NCBI GenBank assembly: GCA_023267115.1 | Contig: JAHFNV010000001.1 | Span: 5,970 to 26,475 of the forward strand | Source of the DNA: Candidatus Nomurabacteria bacterium | Lineage (GTDB): Bacteria > Patescibacteriota > Minisyncoccia > Phycocordibacterales > UBA9973 | Direction: 5' to 3' | DNA: 20,506 bases | Shown here: positions 14,524 to 20,506 of the stretch, in pieces | Position numbering within the stretch: the stretch's first letter is position 1 | Layout of the letters: each line of letters begins with the position of its first letter | Notes under the pieces: generated by a model | The model's database searches: none | The model's input: the letters and a program-made list of their open reading frames with translations, nothing else | Told to the model about the DNA's origin: nothing | Program-made: the position numbers and the translations under genes

Positions 14524-14991
14524 TTATTTTTGCGCAAGCTCAAAACGAGCCAGACGACTGATTTCTATTTTTTCACCGGTTTGAGCAGTCGCTTCCTCAA
14601 TCAGCGAAGCAATTGTAACTTTCTCGTTCTTGATAAAAGGTTCTTGAAGAAGATTTTCCGGATTAGACGGATTGGTAGCTGCCACTTGCATACATAGCTC
14701 CTTAGCCAGGTTTTTGAAAATTTCATTTTTAGCCACAAAATCAGTTTCACACATAAGTTCAATCATTGCTCCGATTCTGCCTTCGCCGTGAACGTAAGCG
14801 TAGATATATCCTGAACCGAGCGCTCGGTCGGCTTTTTTGAGCGCGATGTCCCTGCTATTTTTTTTTAAGATAGCTAATGCTTTTTCCATGTCTCCTGCGG
14901 CTTCTTCCAGCGCCCGTCGACACTGCATCACCGAGATGCCGGTTGCATCTCTTAACTCTTTCACTAATTCAGTTGTTACTTGTTCTGACAT
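14524..14991 (-). CDS. tsf: Elongation factor Ts (compact)
   Basis: Nucleotide-exchange factor for EF-Tu. The N-terminal UBA-like domain (VKELRDATGISVMQCRRALEEA) is followed by the single core with the diagnostic CETDFVAKN block, whose Asp and Phe contact EF-Tu near its magnesium site. At 155 aa it is about half of E. coli EF-Ts (283 aa) and lacks the second core subdomain and coiled coil, as in other short forms such as the Thermus type. It follows rpsB by 7 bp, the common bacterial order. A 12-bp palindrome GAGTTATAACTC (14996-15007) covers the rpsB stop just ahead of the start. No Shine-Dalgarno is visible. Confidence 0.95.
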   Translation of the reverse strand: MSEQVTTELVKELRDATGISVMQCRRALEEAAGDMEKALAILKKNSRDIALKKADRALGSGYIYAYVHGEGRIGAMIELMCETDFVAKNEIFKNLAKELCMQVAATNPSNPENLLQEPFIKNEKVTIASLIEEATAQTGEKIEISRLARFELAQK

Positions 14992-14998
14992 AAAGGAG

Positions 14999-15745
14999 TT
15001 ATAACTCTTTAGCTGGCTCAGATTTATCCATTATTCCGGATATGGTGCCTGCTTTGTAGGCGTTGGCAACAGAGGAAACAAAAAGCTTGATAGATGGTAT
15101 GCCCGAATCATTGGCAATGATAGGGTAATCAATACCTTTAATATTTGAATCAGAATTTACCAAGGCGACCAGCGGCACGCCGGACTTTATAGCTTCGGTT
15201 GTGGCAATATGTTCTGCCCTGGCGTCTACAACAAATAAAGCATCTGGAATCTTTTTCAAGTTGATCAAACCAGAATAATATTTTGAAAGTCTCTCCATTT
15301 TTTTAGCCATCACTAAGCGTTCTTTCTTGGTGTATTTTTCTAGTTCTCCTAATATCGTTTCCTTGCGGTAGTTTTCCAGTTCAGCAATCCTTTTTTTTAT
15401 CTCGGTGAAATTACTCAAGGTGCCTCCGATCCAGCGAGTGGTGACGTAAGGCATATTTAAATTTTCAGCTGTTTCCTTGATCACTACTTTTGCCTCGGGT
15501 TTTGTACCGACAAAGAGCACGATCTTATTGCGCGCGCCTAAACTTTTTATAAATTCTTTCGCTTCGTCGAGCATGACGCTTGTTTTTTCAAGATCTATGA
15601 TATCCATTCTATTTTTGCCTCCGAAAATATATGGAGAAACCGAAGGATGTCTTCTGGTTCTTGAATAGCCATAGTGCGCTCCGGCTGCAAACATTTCCTC
15701 CAGGCTTGCGTCGCCATTTTCCTTTACATTTATTGTTTTTTGCAT
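14999..15745 (-). CDS. rpsB: 30S ribosomal protein S2
   Basis: Small-subunit protein S2, 248 aa from the chosen start. Family blocks present: LEEMFAAGAHYGYSRTRRHP at the N-terminus, RWIGGTLSNF, LPDALFVVD-like KIPDALFVVDARAEH, and VPLVALVNSDSNIKGIDYPI near the C-terminus. The reading frame is open to an ATG at 15781 (260 aa), but a TATAAT -10 box at 15750-15755 overlaps the second in-frame ATG, so starts at 15781 or 15751 would lie upstream of or inside the promoter. The ATG at 15745, giving MQKTINVKENGD, is four bases past the -10 box and fits a leaderless transcript. First gene of the rpsB-tsf operon; divergent from proS. Confidence 0.95.
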   Translation of the reverse strand: MQKTINVKENGDASLEEMFAAGAHYGYSRTRRHPSVSPYIFGGKNRMDIIDLEKTSVMLDEAKEFIKSLGARNKIVLFVGTKPEAKVVIKETAENLNMPYVTTRWIGGTLSNFTEIKKRIAELENYRKETILGELEKYTKKERLVMAKKMERLSKYYSGLINLKKIPDALFVVDARAEHIATTEAIKSGVPLVALVNSDSNIKGIDYPIIANDSGIPSIKLFVSSVANAYKAGTISGIMDKSEPAKEL

Positions 15746-15749
15746 AAAC

Positions 15750-15755
15750 ATTATA
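15750..15755 (-). promoter_or_regulatory. -10 box of the rpsB-tsf promoter
   Basis: On the minus strand, a perfect TATAAT four bases before the chosen rpsB ATG. No convincing -35 at 17 bp. The short distance implies a leaderless mRNA and decides the start codon. Confidence 0.5.
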
Positions 15756-15793
15756 CTAACAGAAAGATATAGTTTTTGCAAATTTTTTTTGCT

Positions 15794-15822
15794 TTGACCA
15801 AAATGATTTTTTCAGGTAAGAT
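15794..15822 (+). promoter_or_regulatory. proS-mreBC promoter
   Basis: TTGACC (15794-15799), 17-bp spacer, TAAGAT (15817-15822). Counting the last T as -7 gives +1 at 15829, the A of the proS ATG, so the transcript should be leaderless. It lies back to back with the rpsB promoter. Confidence 0.65.
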
Positions 15823-15828
15823 AGGTTC

Positions 15829-17106
15829 ATGAAACAATCGCAACTTTTTACTAAAACCAAAAAGGAGAGTCCGGCGGATGAAGTGTCTAAAAACGCCGAG
15901 TTGCTCATTCGCGGGGGTTTTATCCACAAAGAAATGGCTGGGGTTTATGATTATTTGCCTATGGGATTAATGGTTTTGAAAAAGATTGAAAACATCGTTC
16001 GTCAAGAAATGAACGCGATAGGGGGACAGGAAATCTCCATGACTACCTTGCAGAATCCAGAGTTATTTAAGAAGACTGGCAGATGGAGTGATGATGCAGT
16101 GGACTGCTGGTTTAAAACAAAATTAAAAAATGATTCAGAGCTTGGACTCGGTTTTTCTCATGAAGAGCCGCTGGTAAATATTCTCTCCAGCTTTATTTCT
16201 TCCTATAAAGATTTACCGCTTAGTTCCTCTTTAGCAATTTATCAATTTCAAACAAAATTCAGAAACGAACTTCGCGCCAAGTCAGGTATTTTGCGTGGAC
16301 GAGAATTTTTAATGAAAGACATGTATTCTTTTCATGCCACACAGAAAGATTTCGATTCCTTTTATGAAAAGATGCAAGATGTTTATAAAAATATTTATAA
16401 AAGAGTAGGCATTGGTCACATAACTTATATGGCTTTCGCTTCAGGCGGCATATTTTCAAAATATTCGCATGAATTTCAGACCATTGCGCCAACCGGCGAG
16501 GATACTATTTATGTGGATGAAAATTCAGGTATTGCCATAAATAACGAGGTTTATAATGAGGAGGTCATCAATTCATTGGGGTTAAAAAAAGAGAAATTGG
16601 TGGAGCAAAGGGCTATTGAAGTTGGCAACATTTTTGAGTTAAAAGACAGATTTTCCAAAGCTCTTGATCTTTCCTATACTGATGAAAATGGCAAGAAACA
16701 CAATGTTTTAATGGGTTGTTACGGTATAGGGCTCTCACGATTGATGGGTACGGTTGTGGAAGTTTTGTCTGACGACTTGGGTATAGTCTGGCCAGAGTCC
16801 ATTGCTCCGTTTCAAGTACATTTGCTTGTCTTGCAAAGTGGCGATGATGAAAATATTTTAAAGGAAGCGAATAAGTTGTATGAAAATTTAATAAAAAATA
16901 ATATTGAAGTTTTATTTGACGATAGGCAAGGCCTGTCAGCTGGAGAAAAGTTTGCCGATGCGGATTTACTTGGTATGCCTATTCGCTTGGTAGTTTCTCA
17001 AAGGAGTATCAAAGACGGTGGCATAGAATTCAAAAAGCGGAACGAAGAAAAAGGCAAAATTATTTCCGCGCATGATTTATTAGTGTTGCTAAAGCCTAGC
17101 GCCTAA
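15829..17106 (+). CDS. proS: Prolyl-tRNA synthetase lacking the editing insertion
   Basis: Class II synthetase charging tRNA-Pro, 425 aa. Motif 1 region (DYLPMGLMVLKKIENIVRQEM), the HEE block (111-113, in FSHEEPL where THEE is usual), motif 2 (FRNELRAKSGILRGREFLMKDMYSFH, about 144-169), motif 3 (GCYGIGLSRLMG, 296-307), and an anticodon-binding domain from about 330. E. coli-type ProRS (572 aa) has an insertion of roughly 180 residues between motifs 2 and 3 that removes mischarged alanine; here only about 75 residues join EFQTIAPTGED to the NVLMGCYGIG block, so that domain is absent. First gene of an operon with mreB (19 bp later) and mreC. A hairpin motif AGGCAAGGCCT lies within it. Confidence 0.95.
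   Translation: MKQSQLFTKTKKESPADEVSKNAELLIRGGFIHKEMAGVYDYLPMGLMVLKKIENIVRQEMNAIGGQEISMTTLQNPELFKKTGRWSDDAVDCWFKTKLKNDSELGLGFSHEEPLVNILSSFISSYKDLPLSSSLAIYQFQTKFRNELRAKSGILRGREFLMKDMYSFHATQKDFDSFYEKMQDVYKNIYKRVGIGHITYMAFASGGIFSKYSHEFQTIAPTGEDTIYVDENSGIAINNEVYNEEVINSLGLKKEKLVEQRAIEVGNIFELKDRFSKALDLSYTDENGKKHNVLMGCYGIGLSRLMGTVVEVLSDDLGIVWPESIAPFQVHLLVLQSGDDENILKEANKLYENLIKNNIEVLFDDRQGLSAGEKFADADLLGMPIRLVVSQRSIKDGGIEFKKRNEEKGKIISAHDLLVLLKPSA
16921..16937 (+). repeat. Hairpin with AGGCAAGGCCT core in proS
   Basis: GATAGGC AAG GCCTGTC forms a 7-bp stem with one G-T pair and a 3-nt loop. The core AGGCAAGGCCT recurs in the DUF192 gene, where it is again the tip of a hairpin. It encodes D-R-Q-G-L-S, which fits the synthetase family, so it is not an insertion. 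Confidence 0.45.
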
Positions 17107-17125
17107 AGCCTAATCGCTATTCAAA

Positions 17126-18172
17126 ATGTTTGATAAACTTTACAAATTAATTTCAAATGATATTGGCATAGATTTAGGCACTTCCAATACCTTAGTGTAT
17201 TTGAAAAATCATGGCATTGTAATTAATGAGCCCTCAGTGGTGGCGGTCAATATTAAGACTAATCAAATTTTAGCGGTGGGCATGAAAGCCAAAGAAATGC
17301 TGGGTCGCACTCCGGGTCATATTAAAGCCATTCGCCCGCTGGTAGATGGTGTTATTTCAGATTTTGAAGTTACCGAAGAAATGCTTTCATACCTCATAAA
17401 CAAAGCCGACAAAATGTCCAAAAAATTAGCCAAGCCGAGAGTTTTAATTGGAGTGCCGTCCGGTACGACCAATGTTGAAACGCGCGCAGTTTATGATGCG
17501 GCTCGTTCCGCTGGTGCGCGGGAAGTTTTTTTAGTGGAAGAACCTATGGCCGCCGCTATTGGTATTAGGCTTCCAATCAAAGAGCCAGTCGGCTCGATGA
17601 TTATAGACATCGGTGGTGGCACAACGGATGTCGCAGTTATTTCTTTGGGTGGCATTGTAAAATCTAAAAATCTAAAAGTGGCTGGCGACAGATTAAACAA
17701 CGATATCATCAGTTATATGCGCGATGAGTTTAAAATATTAATTGGGGAGAGAACAGCCGAGATTGTAAAGATTGCCATTGGTTCTGTCATTCCCGGAGAA
17801 TATATGGAACGTCTCGTTCACGGACGCGATTTGCTGACCGGGCTACCTCGCGAAGTGGTGGTAACGGATTCGGATATTCGTGAAGCGTTTTCTTTGTCCA
17901 TCAAAGAACTAGTAGAGGGTGTAAAAGATATGCTGGAATCAATACCGCCCGAAATTTTATCAGACATCATGCATCAGGGGATTACTCTTTCCGGTGGTGG
18001 AGCTCTGCTTTCCGGTCTGGATAGACTTTTACAAAGTGTCCTGAAGATCCCTGTTTATGTGGTAGATGATCCATTAACATCCGTTGCTCGTGGCACTGGA
18101 ATTATTTTAGATGACCTTATATCTTATCAGGAAGTTTTGATCGGCAACCAAGATGAGTTACCTCCTAGATAG
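17126..18172 (+). CDS. mreB: Rod-shape determining protein MreB
   Basis: Bacterial actin homologue that forms membrane-associated filaments guiding lateral wall synthesis. The actin-fold nucleotide motifs are clear: phosphate-1 GIDLGTSNTLVYL (14-26), phosphate-2 MIIDIGGGTTDVAV (158-171) and the adenosine motif ITLSGGGALLSGL near the C-terminus. GVPSGTTNVETRAVYDAA corresponds to the conserved VPSG-E-RAV block. At 348 aa it has the standard length. Second gene of the proS-mreB-mreC operon; it overlaps mreC by 20 nt. No mreD, pbp2 or rodA follows in the window. Confidence 0.97.
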   Translation: MFDKLYKLISNDIGIDLGTSNTLVYLKNHGIVINEPSVVAVNIKTNQILAVGMKAKEMLGRTPGHIKAIRPLVDGVISDFEVTEEMLSYLINKADKMSKKLAKPRVLIGVPSGTTNVETRAVYDAARSAGAREVFLVEEPMAAAIGIRLPIKEPVGSMIIDIGGGTTDVAVISLGGIVKSKNLKVAGDRLNNDIISYMRDEFKILIGERTAEIVKIAIGSVIPGEYMERLVHGRDLLTGLPREVVVTDSDIREAFSLSIKELVEGVKDMLESIPPEILSDIMHQGITLSGGGALLSGLDRLLQSVLKIPVYVVDDPLTSVARGTGIILDDLISYQEVLIGNQDELPPR

Positions 18173-18998
18173 AAAAATAAAAAGAAAGAAATTTTTTCAA
18201 GTTGCATTTTGTGTTGCAATAGCATTAGTTTTATTTTATTTTAGATCTGGTATTTTTAATGGGCTTGCTTATGGAACTTATGCTGTCCTGCGACCTGTTT
18301 TAGTTTTAGGCAATAGTCTTGGCGAAGAATTTTCTAGTGTTCGTTCATTTTTCCAATCTAAACAAGCTCTTCAACAAGAAAATGAAAATTTGAAATTACA
18401 GTTGAATGAAATGTCCGCTCGAATGTCAAATTATACTGCTGTTTTAGATGATGATATTAAAATAAAAGAAGTTTTAGGGCGGAAAGGGAATAGTCTAGGA
18501 AAAAATAATATGACCTTAGCCGCCATTTTAGCCAAGCCGAATCAGAGTCCTTATGACACCCTGATTATTGATGCGGGTGCCAGACAGGGAATAAAAGTTA
18601 GGGATACTGTTTTTGCTCTGGGTGATGTGCCTGTCGGATATGTTGGCCTCATTTACGGAGACTCTTCCAAAGTAGTTTTGTTTTCTAATCCTGGAGAAAA
18701 GACGGAAGTGGTAATCTCCCTCGGCCCGCCATCCGGCGGAGCCTCGTCTTTGGCGGGGCGTGCTAGTAAGAGTGTTTTTATGCAAGTAACTGGTCGAGGC
18801 GGGGGAAATTTTGAAATGATTTTACCCAGAGATTTCGTTTTGGAAAATGGCAGCGAAGTTGTTTTACCTGGTCTTAATCCTTATGTCTTGGGTATTGTTC
18901 AAACTATCATTTCCGATCCCCGAGATTCTTTCCAAAAAGCGTTACTAGTGAGTCCAGTGAATATCCAAGAACTTAAATTTGTGGAAGTACAACTATAG
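18153..18998 (+). CDS. mreC: Rod-shape determining protein MreC
   Basis: Bitopic membrane protein linking MreB filaments to wall synthases. A short basic cytoplasmic start (RKIKRKKF) is followed by one membrane helix (about residues 15-30), a coiled-coil segment (about 62-100, ALQQENENLKLQLNEMSARM) and the periplasmic/extracellular beta domain with GRGGGNFEMILPRDFV and VLPGLNPYVLGIV, both typical of MreC. Length 281 aa is normal. The start overlaps the end of mreB by 20 nt, implying coupling. A GC-rich block at 18724-18758, encoding GPPSGGASSLAGR, stands out from the AT-rich gene and lies in a variable loop between the two beta subdomains. Confidence 0.93.
   Translation: MSYLLDRKIKRKKFFQVAFCVAIALVLFYFRSGIFNGLAYGTYAVLRPVLVLGNSLGEEFSSVRSFFQSKQALQQENENLKLQLNEMSARMSNYTAVLDDDIKIKEVLGRKGNSLGKNNMTLAAILAKPNQSPYDTLIIDAGARQGIKVRDTVFALGDVPVGYVGLIYGDSSKVVLFSNPGEKTEVVISLGPPSGGASSLAGRASKSVFMQVTGRGGGNFEMILPRDFVLENGSEVVLPGLNPYVLGIVQTIISDPRDSFQKALLVSPVNIQELKFVEVQL
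18724..18758 (+). repeat. GC-rich inverted repeat within mreC
   Basis: CCCGCC (18725-18730) and GGCGGG (18752-18757) are inverted, with a nested CCGCC-atcc-GGCGG hairpin (18726-18739). The block is far richer in GC than the rest of mreC. It may be a small inserted element in a tolerant loop, or chance composition of a Gly/Pro/Ser segment. Confidence 0.35.
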
Positions 18999-19044
18999 GC
19001 TAGTAAGAATTACACCGGGTTAATTATTTATTCAAAAATTGTTG

Positions 19045-19050
19045 TATACT
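19045..19050 (+). promoter_or_regulatory. -10 box of the DUF192 gene
   Basis: TATACT, ending 7 nt before the ATG at 19058, so transcription should begin at or one base before the start codon. No good -35 visible. Confidence 0.45.
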
Positions 19051-19057
19051 TATATAC

Positions 19058-19519
19058 ATGAACATAAAAAATCACTACAGTATTTTATTTGTGCTTGTTT
19101 TTTTTATTTTTGGTTTTCTTTTGATAAATCATTCTACTTGGAGGCAAGGCCTCCAAGTGAGCTATGTACAAATCGCTGGACAGAGTATTAAAGTTAACCT
19201 CGCTTTGACACCACAAGCGCAGCAGAAAGGGCTCTCCGCTAGGCAAGACCTAGCGGAAGACGAAGGGATGCTTTTTGTTTTTGACTATTCTAATATTTAT
19301 CCTTTTTGGATGAAGGATATGAATTTCCCGATAGATATCGTTTGGATTGGCGAAGACTTAAAAGTAGTTTATATAAAAAAAGATGCGGAGCCAAGCTCAT
19401 ACCCCGCAGCTTTTACACCTACAGAAGATGCAAAATATGTTTTGGAAGTTGTGTCAGGATTTTCAGACAAAAATAATTTGAAAGTGGGAGATAGCGTCAC
19501 ACTTGACATTGGTAAATAA
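19058..19519 (+). CDS. DUF192-family protein, membrane-anchored
   Basis: A 153-aa protein with an N-terminal membrane anchor or uncleaved signal (about residues 8-24) and one DUF192 domain. The family signature is complete: KGLSARQDLAEDEGMLFVF, then FWMKDMNFPIDIVWI, and a C-terminal strand VGDSVTLDI. Members are small, mostly exported proteins of unknown biochemical role. It has its own -10 box with a leaderless arrangement and stands between mreC and the homospermidine synthase-like gene without close spacing to either. The gene contains two strong hairpins at 19136-19158 and 19235-19257 whose tips share a sequence; both fall in positions that fit the family alignment, so neither disrupts the protein. 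Confidence 0.9.
   Translation: MNIKNHYSILFVLVFFIFGFLLINHSTWRQGLQVSYVQIAGQSIKVNLALTPQAQQKGLSARQDLAEDEGMLFVFDYSNIYPFWMKDMNFPIDIVWIGEDLKVVYIKKDAEPSSYPAAFTPTEDAKYVLEVVSGFSDKNNLKVGDSVTLDIGK
19136..19158 (+). repeat. Hairpin 1 in the DUF192 gene
   Basis: ACTTGGAGGC AAG GCCTCCAAGT: perfect 10-bp arms, 3-nt loop, tip AGGCAAGGCCT. It encodes T-W-R-Q-G-L-Q-V just after the membrane segment. Confidence 0.7.
19235..19257 (+). repeat. Hairpin 2 in the DUF192 gene
   Basis: TCCGCTAGG CAAGA CCTAGCGGA: perfect 9-bp arms, 5-nt loop, tip AGGCAAGACCT, one base different from hairpin 1 and in the same reading frame (R-Q-D-L against R-Q-G-L). Confidence 0.7.
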
Positions 19520-19572
19520 AAGTGTTTTTATGTAATTTTTCTAATAAATTATATATACATTTTTTCTTGAAT

Positions 19573-19581
19573 TGTTATACT
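19573..19581 (+). promoter_or_regulatory. Extended -10 promoter of the homospermidine synthase-like gene
   Basis: TGTTATACT carries the extended TGN and a TATACT box (19576-19581). Predicted +1 is near 19588, only about 3 nt ahead of the ATG. Confidence 0.55.
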
Positions 19582-19590
19582 AATATCCGT

Positions 19591-20506
19591 ATGAAAAAAT
19601 TATTCAATAAAAAAATTCTTATCATCGGCTACGGCTCCGTTTCACAATGCACTCTGCCGATTTTATTTGAAAAAATTGATGTCCCATTTAAAAATGTCAC
19701 TATCGTCGATTTCGAAGACAAAGCAAAAGCTCTTAAAAAATACACCGACAAGGGTTTAAATTTTGTTCGGGAGAAAATTACCAAAGCAAATTTGGGCAAG
19801 GTGTTGTCTAAGTATGTGAGTGATGGAGGATTGCTGATTGATTTAGCTTGGAATATCGGGTGCAACGATATACTGCAATGGTGTCATGACCACAACGTCT
19901 TATATGTCAATACATCAGTGGAAGAATGGGATCCTACAGAAGGATTAGAAACCAAAACTCCATTTGAAAAATCTCTTTATTTTAGACAGATGGAACTTAA
20001 AGATTTGGGTAAAGATTGGAAGAATTCTACAAGTGCTGTTGTAGATCATGGCGCTAACCCAGGATTAATTTCTCATTTTGTAAAACAAGGTTTGGTAGAT
20101 ATTGCAAAGAAGTTGATTGCCGATAAAAAAGTTACGTCTGCCACTGCCCAAGAACTTAATAAATTTATAAAAGACAGAAATTTTGCGGAGCTAGCTAAAA
20201 AATTGGATGTTAAAGTAATTCATTGTAGTGAGCGAGACACCCAAATTACTAACAGGCCGAAAGAAGTTGATGAGTTTGTCGGCACTTGGAGTATTGAGGG
20301 GCTCCGAGAAGAAGGCACAGCGCCAGCTGAAATGGGTTGGGGCACACACGAGAAAAAGTTGCCAGCCCTTGCCCACAAACCACCCTCCGGACCCAAAAAT
20401 CAGATATTTTTAGCGCAAATGGGTATTAATACTTGGGTCAGGTCTTGGGTGCCGGATGAGGAAATTGTCGGCATGGTCATACGTCACGGCGAAGCCTTTG
20501 GTCTTT
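19591..20506 (+). CDS. Homospermidine synthase-like enzyme (partial, cut by window end)
   Basis: An open frame of 305 codons running off the window. The N-terminal Rossmann nucleotide-binding motif is ILIIGYGSVSQCTLPIL, as in saccharopine dehydrogenase-like enzymes. Blocks I associate with bacterial homospermidine synthase are visible: VDHGANPGLISHFVKQGL, CSERDTQ and AEMGWGTHEKKLP. The family uses NAD to make homospermidine from putrescine and a second amine donor. Homologues run to about 470 aa, so roughly the last third is missing. The ATG is 9 nt past an extended -10 box. No other polyamine gene is in view. A related carboxy(nor)spermidine-type dehydrogenase is possible but less likely given the HGANPG and GTHE blocks. 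Confidence 0.85.
   Translation, partial: MKKLFNKKILIIGYGSVSQCTLPILFEKIDVPFKNVTIVDFEDKAKALKKYTDKGLNFVREKITKANLGKVLSKYVSDGGLLIDLAWNIGCNDILQWCHDHNVLYVNTSVEEWDPTEGLETKTPFEKSLYFRQMELKDLGKDWKNSTSAVVDHGANPGLISHFVKQGLVDIAKKLIADKKVTSATAQELNKFIKDRNFAELAKKLDVKVIHCSERDTQITNRPKEVDEFVGTWSIEGLREEGTAPAEMGWGTHEKKLPALAHKPPSGPKNQIFLAQMGINTWVRSWVPDEEIVGMVIRHGEAFGL

Noticed and set aside
14311..14697. A 128-codon plus-strand open frame across the 3' end of tsf
   Set aside because: It is antisense to tsf and the following membrane-protein gene, and has no domain or promoter.
15746..15781. Longer N-terminus for S2 starting at 15781
   Set aside because: The extra residues (MQKLYLSVSIMF) do not belong to the S2 family, and a TATAAT box overlaps this stretch.
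19629..20413. Open frames on both strands over the last 900 bases (minus 19629-19865 and 20191-20376, plus 20228-20413)
   Set aside because: All are shadows of the uninterrupted homospermidine synthase-like frame that begins at 19591 and runs off the window.
1..20506. CRISPR array, integrase, insertion sequence or prophage
   Set aside because: No regularly spaced repeats, transposase or integrase motifs, or terminal inverted repeats with target duplications were seen.

Overview
The window is a gene-dense, AT-rich bacterial chromosome segment with no phage, transposon or CRISPR. It looks like a member of the Candidate Phyla Radiation (Patescibacteria), most likely a Parcubacteria-type lineage. 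The grounds are compact housekeeping proteins (RpoB about 1056 aa, EF-Ts 155 aa, ProRS without its editing domain), a Cys-rich ORF resembling a zinc-ribbon family I associate with these genomes, genes packed with ATGA overlaps or 1-8 nt gaps, and no Shine-Dalgarno sequence that I can find ahead of any gene. TGA acts as a normal stop (rpoB and fic end in ATGA overlaps), so this is not the TGA=Gly code of Gracilibacteria/SR1. The lineage is inferred from protein character, not from a marker phylogeny.

Layout. 1-129: promoter and leader of rpoB. 130-6938: rpoB and rpoC overlapping by 4 nt. 6956-7960: a class I Fic toxin-antitoxin pair, whose 52-aa antitoxin has its own promoter and overlaps fic, followed by a small Cys-rich ORF. 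7966-10858: dnaG and rpoD, a reduced macromolecular-synthesis operon. 10861-11562 (-): a membrane-anchored DsbA-like thioredoxin. 11700-13979: a DUF378 membrane protein, a processive family 2 glycosyltransferase and a membrane-anchored thioredoxin-like protein. 14013-14088: tRNA-Thr(UGU). 14103-15745 (-): rpsB, tsf and a small membrane protein. 15829-18998: proS, mreB, mreC. 19058-19519: a DUF192 protein. 19591-end: the first 305 codons of a homospermidine synthase-like enzyme.

How it fits together. The window holds the large RNA polymerase subunits beta and beta', the primary sigma factor, the primase, a ribosomal protein, an elongation factor, a tRNA and a tRNA synthetase: an information-processing core. 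Cell-shape (MreB/MreC) and envelope thiol/glycan genes lie between them. A Fic toxin-antitoxin module sits inside this core and may share the transcript reaching dnaG-rpoD.

Most notable: (1) the antitoxin, too short for ordinary gene calling; (2) an in-frame 19+19 bp palindromic insertion in dnaG that adds a CxHxxHx4CxxC motif; (3) several genes whose start codon lies where transcription should begin, together with absent Shine-Dalgarno sequences; (4) a tRNA-Thr with a bulged T-stem; (5) substitutions in the rifampicin pocket of RpoB; (6) coding-region hairpins sharing the core AGGCAAG(G/A)CCT.
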